Notes under the pieces: generated by a model
The model's database searches: none
Told to the model about the DNA's origin: nothing
Seen by the model: only the letters and a program-made list of their open reading frames with translations
Position numbers and translations under genes: made by a program
Shown: positions 60,631 to 64,000 of the stretch, in pieces
Layout of the letters: each line of letters opens with the position of its first letter
Position numbering within the stretch: position 1 is the first letter of the stretch
Assembly: GCA_002105175.1 (NCBI GenBank)
Contig: MCGE01000031.1
Coordinates: 372,001 to 436,000 of the forward strand
Direction: 5' to 3'
DNA from: Absidia repens
Taxonomy: Eukaryota; Mucoromycota; Mucoromycetes; Mucorales; Cunninghamellaceae
DNA: 64,000 nt

Positions 60631-61587
60631 TTATTTCTTTTGGTTGGCAGAAGTGTTCAGTAAACCAGAAATGCGTTGCATAAGAGCTTGATGGTTGGGG
60701 TTGGGAAGAATATTGTCATCGTCGTTTACACGTAAGTCATGGAATCGAGAAGTTCGTCGGCCAAGGAACATATCTTGCAGTTCAGGTTCAGCGGCGGATC
60801 CATCCTTCTTGTTGTTAGAGTGTAAATTGAAGTAATTTTGGGTCAAAATAGAGTTCATCGAAGATGGGTGATCTTGAAGGTTGACAGTGACTTCAGGACG
60901 ACCTTGTTGATTGATTTGAGCATCCATCACATAGAATTCCCGCACACGACGATCACCAGTATTGCGCAATCCTGTTGAGTTTCGACGAGAAAGTTTCGCC
61001 ACCACGCCACCAATACCCACAGCAAGACCATCTGCATCCGAATTCAAGATACGACCTTGTACTGGGTAGTTCCATCCCACTTCATGATTGCTGTAGGTAG
61101 GTCCCACCACACCGCCATTTTGCTGCTGTTCCTGATCGTTGACAATATCCTTGTTGAAGTGACACGAGAGATAATCATACACTTGTTCAGGGACCACTTC
61201 CTTGTTCTTCAAAGCCTGTTGGAAGGCTGGTGCTTGTTGACTAGCTTGTTTCAGGAACTGCTTGAATGCTCGAGGATTCATTGCTGCCACATTGTGTTGT
61301 ACTTGTTCCCGTCGTGGTGATGGTGCCTTTGAATTGGGGAAATTTTCCTTCCAGCGCTTCAGAAAGAGAACTTGTGATTCGCCCGATTGCCATGGTGTTT
61401 GATGTTCTGCCGTATCCAAATCACCAACTGTCACGTAGCGCGTTCGTACCACTGTTGGAAGTCCTCGCTTAAAGCCCCAGTTACCCATCTTTTTTGCCTT
61501 CTTGGGGGTCGTGTATACTTGAGGGAGCGTGCGATCGTAGGACGCTAATCGTGAATGGCGTAATAATCCAGCAAACGTCTTGTCCAT
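60631..61587 (-). CDS. MRP51: Mitochondrial small ribosomal subunit protein MRP51 (bS1m)
   Basis: A single-exon gene of 318 residues from MDKTFAGLLRHSRLASYDRT. The N-terminal half has the MRP51 family signature: LPQVYTTPKKAKKMGNWGFK, RGLPTVVRTRYVTVGDLDTA and EHQTPWQSGESQVLFLKRWK. The N-terminus is basic with hydrophobic residues, as expected of a mitochondrial targeting sequence. The C-terminal half includes NYPVQGRILNSDADGLAVGI and GGVVAKLSRR, and a loop ending FHDLRVNDDDNILPN. In yeast Mrp51 is a component of the mitochondrial small subunit tied to translation of mRNAs via their 5' UTRs. The ORF is longer upstream, but the ATG at 61587 gives the family N-terminus. Confidence 0.88.
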   Translation of the reverse strand: MDKTFAGLLRHSRLASYDRTLPQVYTTPKKAKKMGNWGFKRGLPTVVRTRYVTVGDLDTAEHQTPWQSGESQVLFLKRWKENFPNSKAPSPRREQVQHNVAAMNPRAFKQFLKQASQQAPAFQQALKNKEVVPEQVYDYLSCHFNKDIVNDQEQQQNGGVVGPTYSNHEVGWNYPVQGRILNSDADGLAVGIGGVVAKLSRRNSTGLRNTGDRRVREFYVMDAQINQQGRPEVTVNLQDHPSSMNSILTQNYFNLHSNNKKDGSAAEPELQDMFLGRRTSRFHDLRVNDDDNILPNPNHQALMQRISGLLNTSANQKK

Positions 61588-61924
61588 CGTTGTGTATGCA
61601 ATGTATGTAGTAGGGAAGAGTATGGGGTCAATAGATAAATGAAGGGATGAGTGAGCCAATGAAGAATGCAATACACACAGACAAAAAAAAAAGAAAAGAA
61701 AAGAAAAGCGGAGGAGACAAAAAAATAAAATAGCCGTGGACGACGACAGGGGCTTGTATGTGCCACTGTCAGTCAATCCAAAAAAAAAAATAAAGCGGAA
61801 TAAATAACTGGGTTTACAATTGTTCCAGTGCCAGAGGACAAGTAAAAGCACCCTCTGTGCGAGCCGCGTATCAGCGGACTTATATACAATGTACATCAAT
61901 CCGGTATTCAGTGTCCTGGATTGT
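61588..61924. other. MRP51 upstream region
   Basis: Upstream region of MRP51, about 340 bp, polypurine-rich on the + strand near 61680-61720. No gene beyond the open extension of the MRP51 frame, which looks fortuitous. Confidence 0.45.
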
Positions 61925-62360
61925 GGATAACAGGACAGAAAGAATCTCTTGCGTATGACATGAGAGAAACTAATGGGACATTTTTATTGAAGCACGTAAA
62001 AAGAGACATATTTTATTCAGTTGTAGATACAAACTATTGACAAAACTAATATTAAGCTAAGCTAAAAAAAGCTTCAAAGAGCCAACTAATGGTGTCCTAA
62101 ATCCTAGATCCAAATTGAAAGGGGTTCCCCATGCATCTTGTAATCCCTGAGCCGAAAACGCTTCTAAACTAGTCCTGATACTATTCTAAGTCCAACATAA
62201 CCCCATGGGAGTCACAATCATGAAGAATTAAGAAGGAAAAAGAAAAGGAAAGAGGGAAAAAATAAAAAAATGGACATAAATAAATTTCACCCAGGCTGGA
62301 CTTGAAATATATTTTTTTATTTTTTTTTGGTGGATACTAAAAAGGATCCCTCCTCTTTTT
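61925..62360 (+). repeat. Dispersed repeat family, copy E (5'-truncated)
   Basis: It contains GACATGAGAGAAACTAATGG, GAGACATATTTTATTCAG (61995-62020) and the conserved block from 62108 (ATCCAAATTGAAAGGGG through CCCCATGCATCTTGTAATCC to CTAGTCCTGATACTATTCTA). The subunits seen upstream of this in copy A are missing, so it looks 5'-truncated. The distal CACGTGG...CGGG is altered (CACCCAGGCTGG, 62289). No coding capacity. Confidence 0.7.
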
Positions 62361-64000
62361 CGTTTTTTGACAGTGACTACTATCATTCAACATAACACTA
62401 TAGTTCTTCTACTTTCTTGATATCTTTGTTTAGTTTAGTTTATTCTCCATTGTACCGTACAGTAGAGTAGTTTGTCACTCAGTATAGGATACCTTATCCT
62501 CTTCGAGTGGATTAGCTCACTTGAAGTTATGTTTATACTGCAGCAATACCCCTTCCACACCCGTACACTCTAATACACGCTCCTCTAATTGTCTTACATT
62601 TATATATGTGTCATAGTATTCTCATTAGAAGTTTAGTTGCTATGGTGTATATTTAAATCTGAATAAAATATTCCTTGTCTTTTGTTTTTCTATTGTCTCG
62701 CATACGTTTAGTTTGTCTTTTAAAATGGGTATATCTACACTGTACTGTACTATATGACACAGTGCTTATGCGTGTAGAAAAAAAATTCGCATGTGTGTGT
62801 GTGTGTGCGAATAAAAGAAAAAAAAGGATTAGATTGGAGTCAGCATTGGACACGCCTCGTGTTTAGTGCTTCATACTCTAGATGCATGAAAAAAGGATCG
62901 TGATGGACGCACAAAAAATAAAAAGCGATAAACGCATAAAAGTATGATGATTAAAGGAAACATTTCGTTGTTACAATTCCTCGATCTCAACCAATATCAA
63001 ATGCGAAAGGCGTTTTTCTTTTTGTAAAAAACAGAAAACACCTCATTGCCTACCATTTTTCCTTTTTCATCATATTTGCGTAGTTGACCGTTTTACTGTC
63101 AATTACAATATATATACGTAGCATTCCCTTGAGACGCAAATCATTTTTATGTTCTTTCTAGACTGTGCTATATTTCATATGTTTTATCTCGGGGCTGTAT
63201 CGCTGTATATATTTTGGTGGTTTGAGCATACTCAACATCCAGTTCCCACCGCGCCCTCCTTCGTTACATTCACGCCTCAAGTTCCGCGGGCTTTTTTTTT
63301 TTTTTTTTTTTTTTTTTTTGCCTGAGCATCCTAGTAAGCAAGGAACGCCAATTATATTGTTCAGAAGAGGCTGTTCAAACTGTTTTTAGGACCGAAAATC
63401 CTGTTTTCATATGAAATCGCGCACAAAAAAAAAGTTACGATGTGTTTTGCCCTTGATCTCTCCTGAACTTAGTCTCCCAGACCAGGGTCATTAGATGGGC
63501 GAGAATTATTCTTTTAGCTTCCCTTTTCACGAGTTTTTCCTTTTTTGTTATAAATATCTCTAAAGTAAAACTAATCCAAGGATCAAACCATTAAGCATAT
63601 GCAGTTCAAACAATTAAAACAACATAGATTTTAAAACATTGAAACGTTATTTCAGCACTTTCTGTGTAGGATATATAATCATATGGAGTATGATCATGTG
63701 TTGAAAAGGAGATATGGAGTATATATAGGAGCATCTGATCTACAGGGTAGTTGTAACATCTGCATTAAAAAAAAAAAAAAGGGTTGCATCATTTAGAGGT
63801 TCTTAAGATTGATTCAAAATGGCAAAAGATCGTACACAAAAGACAAATGATTTGTGGTGTGATAAAAAGTATATTTGTTTTATTAAAATTCATCAAAATC
63901 ACCATGCAATAAAATAATAATAATAACGCTATGTAATAAGATATGATATCAATGATAGTAACTGAGGTAAACGAATTAAACAATTCTAAACATAATAAAA
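62361..64000. other. Right-end gene-free region
   Basis: No supported gene. TGTACCGTACAGTA (62451) and TGTACTGTAC (62741) resemble the palindromic motif near copy D. A (TG)n tract is at 62792-62807, a poly(T) of about 28 nt at 63292-63319, and A-rich runs near 63766-63780. The last 1.6 kb is AT-rich with many stops in every frame. Confidence 0.6.

Overview
The window is nuclear DNA of a filamentous fungus, most likely an early-diverging one of the Mucoromycota (Mucorales-like). The reasons are: genes packed at about one per 2.5-3 kb, many short introns (mostly 60-110 nt) with GTAAGT-like donors, AT-rich spacers full of A/T homopolymers and dinucleotide runs, and a gene set (an ELMO/CED-12-like protein, an LMBRD1-like transporter, a Fanzor-like fossil) that is unusual for Ascomycota/Basidiomycota. 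The lineage is inferred from content; there is no rRNA or marker here to settle it.

Layout, left to right: a GATA-finger factor (+, 1.35-2.65 kb); a G-patch protein (-, 4.0-4.8 kb); repeat copy A (5.5-6.7 kb); an arginyl-tRNA-synthetase-like protein lacking both class I signatures (-, 7.0-9.2 kb) head to head with CDC48/p97 (+, 10.0-13.2 kb); the APC/C subunit CDC23/APC8 (+, 13.5-16.1 kb); repeat copy B, a 69-nt poly(A) run and a frameshifted Fanzor/TnpB-like remnant (16.4-17.3 kb); PNO1/DIM2 (+) tail to tail with a FAF1-like factor (-), both 40S-assembly proteins (17.5-20.1 kb); an unrecognised Ser/Thr/Gln-rich protein (+); a coiled-coil protein ending in an SH3BGR/glutaredoxin-like domain (-, 21.8-24.4 kb); cytosolic phenylalanyl-tRNA synthetase beta (+, 24.9-27.3 kb); a UIM- and SIM-containing low-complexity protein (+, 27.6-29.5 kb); an RRM/SR-type protein (-); TRM6 (-, 32.1-34.1 kb); repeat copies C/F (34.5-36.2 kb); a BCS1-like AAA protein (+); a factor with a retroviral-integrase-type HHCC finger (-); a gene-poor stretch (41.1-43.4 kb); an ELMO-family protein (-, 43.5-46.3 kb); repeat copy D; a decayed MFS transporter pseudogene (+, 48.8-50.6 kb); a bHLH-zipper factor (-); a Msn2/4-like C2H2 factor with a 1-nt frameshift in its second finger (-); an LMBRD1-like membrane protein (-); mitoribosomal MRP51 (-); repeat copy E; and a gene-free right end.

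Most genes are core housekeeping: translation and tRNA biology (ArgRS-like, PheRS beta, TRM6, MRP51), ribosome assembly (PNO1, FAF1-like) and the ubiquitin/cell-cycle axis (CDC48, APC8, the UIM protein). Between them lie five recognisable copies, all in one orientation, of an apparently noncoding dispersed repeat. The least explained items are the pseudo-ArgRS, the Fanzor fossil next to a truncated repeat copy, the repeat family itself, and the integrase-finger protein.
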